Positions 63,947-64,000 of a DNA stretch of 64,000 nucleotides are shown here, in pieces (the stretch's first letter is position 1; each line of letters opens with the position of its first letter). Both the position numbers and the translations under genes were made by a program. The notes beneath the pieces were generated by a model. The model was not told the origin of the DNA and searched no databases. It saw only the letters and a list, made by a program, of their open reading frames with translations. The DNA comes from Anaerolineae bacterium. Lineage in GTDB: Bacteria > Chloroflexota > Anaerolineae > DUEN01. Location of the stretch: the NCBI GenBank assembly GCA_025060615.1, contig JANXBS010000007.1, positions 62,001-126,000 of the forward strand. Direction: 5' to 3'.

Positions 63947-64000
63947 TGATCGCCTGGCTGGAAGGCCGCGTATTGGGACGTGGCAAAGACTACTTGATCA
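63946..64000 (+). CDS. ruvA: Holliday junction helicase subunit RuvA (5' end only)
   Basis: The first 18 codons are visible (MIAWLEGRVLGRGKDYLI). They match the start of RuvA, MIaxLeGxVxxxgxdyli. ATG 63946 overlaps the regulator stop as TGATG. The expected place after ruvC supports the call; the rest lies outside the window. Confidence 0.82.
   Translation, partial: MIAWLEGRVLGRGKDYLI

Overview
The window looks like a chromosomal segment of a moderately GC-rich member of the Chloroflexota (an Anaerolineae-like lineage is my best guess). Supporting signs are Thr/Pro/Ser-rich surface proteins, a BioY transporter, UbiE/UbiX quinone genes, frequent GTG and TTG starts, Gram-positive-style Shine-Dalgarno sites, many ATGA or TGATG gene overlaps, and domain fusions in the purine genes. 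The assignment is an inference from gene content only. No phage, insertion sequence, CRISPR array or rRNA is seen; one tRNA gene is present.

Layout. 1-5 kb: the start of a CPA2 cation/proton antiporter gene (cut by the window edge) with a terminator-like hairpin in its leader, an unknown TIM-barrel-like protein, and a large sensor histidine kinase broken by an in-frame TGA inside its ATP-binding domain. 5-13.3 kb (minus strand): a polyprenyl glycosyltransferase/flippase-like pair, then UbiX, an MtaA-like decarboxylase/methyltransferase, UbiE/MenG, a GNAT-SCP2 acetyltransferase, a purine nucleoside/MTA phosphorylase and a Gfo/Idh/MocA oxidoreductase, packed with overlaps or short gaps. 13.4-13.85 kb holds a decayed NarL/LuxR response regulator.

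14-34.6 kb (plus strand) is the core: guaB followed by a near-complete de novo purine gene set (purL, purQ, purA, purB, purC, purE, purF, purD-purM, purN, purH). PurL carries two PurS-like domains at its N-terminus, PurE is the class II type that uses CO2 directly (no purK is seen), and PurD is fused to PurM. Together these cover PRPP to IMP, IMP to AMP and IMP to XMP. A beta-propeller lipoprotein, an apiosidase-like glycosidase, bioY and a HIT hydrolase are interspersed. The purD-purM gene contains two 28-bp blocks of tandem 7-bp repeats, both in frame.

34.7-43.5 kb: obgE-nadD, endonuclease V, an MprF-like lysyltransferase, an MGH1-like glycosidase, a histidine phosphatase and an ABC-2 exporter. 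43.5-57.7 kb (minus strand): a gingipain-like C25 lipoprotein peptidase with a PTP-rich membrane-anchored partner, an IleRS with altered HIGH (GVHH) and KMSKS (EMHKS) motifs, AlaX, tRNA-Thr(CGU), a LysM protein, a DUF362 ferredoxin-like protein plus a small zinc ribbon, EF-P with Arg32, and an exonuclease-DinG helicase. 58-64 kb (plus strand): two exported or membrane proteins, a possible 28-residue leader ORF coupled to pyrG, yebC, ruvC, an OmpR-type response regulator, and the first codons of ruvA.
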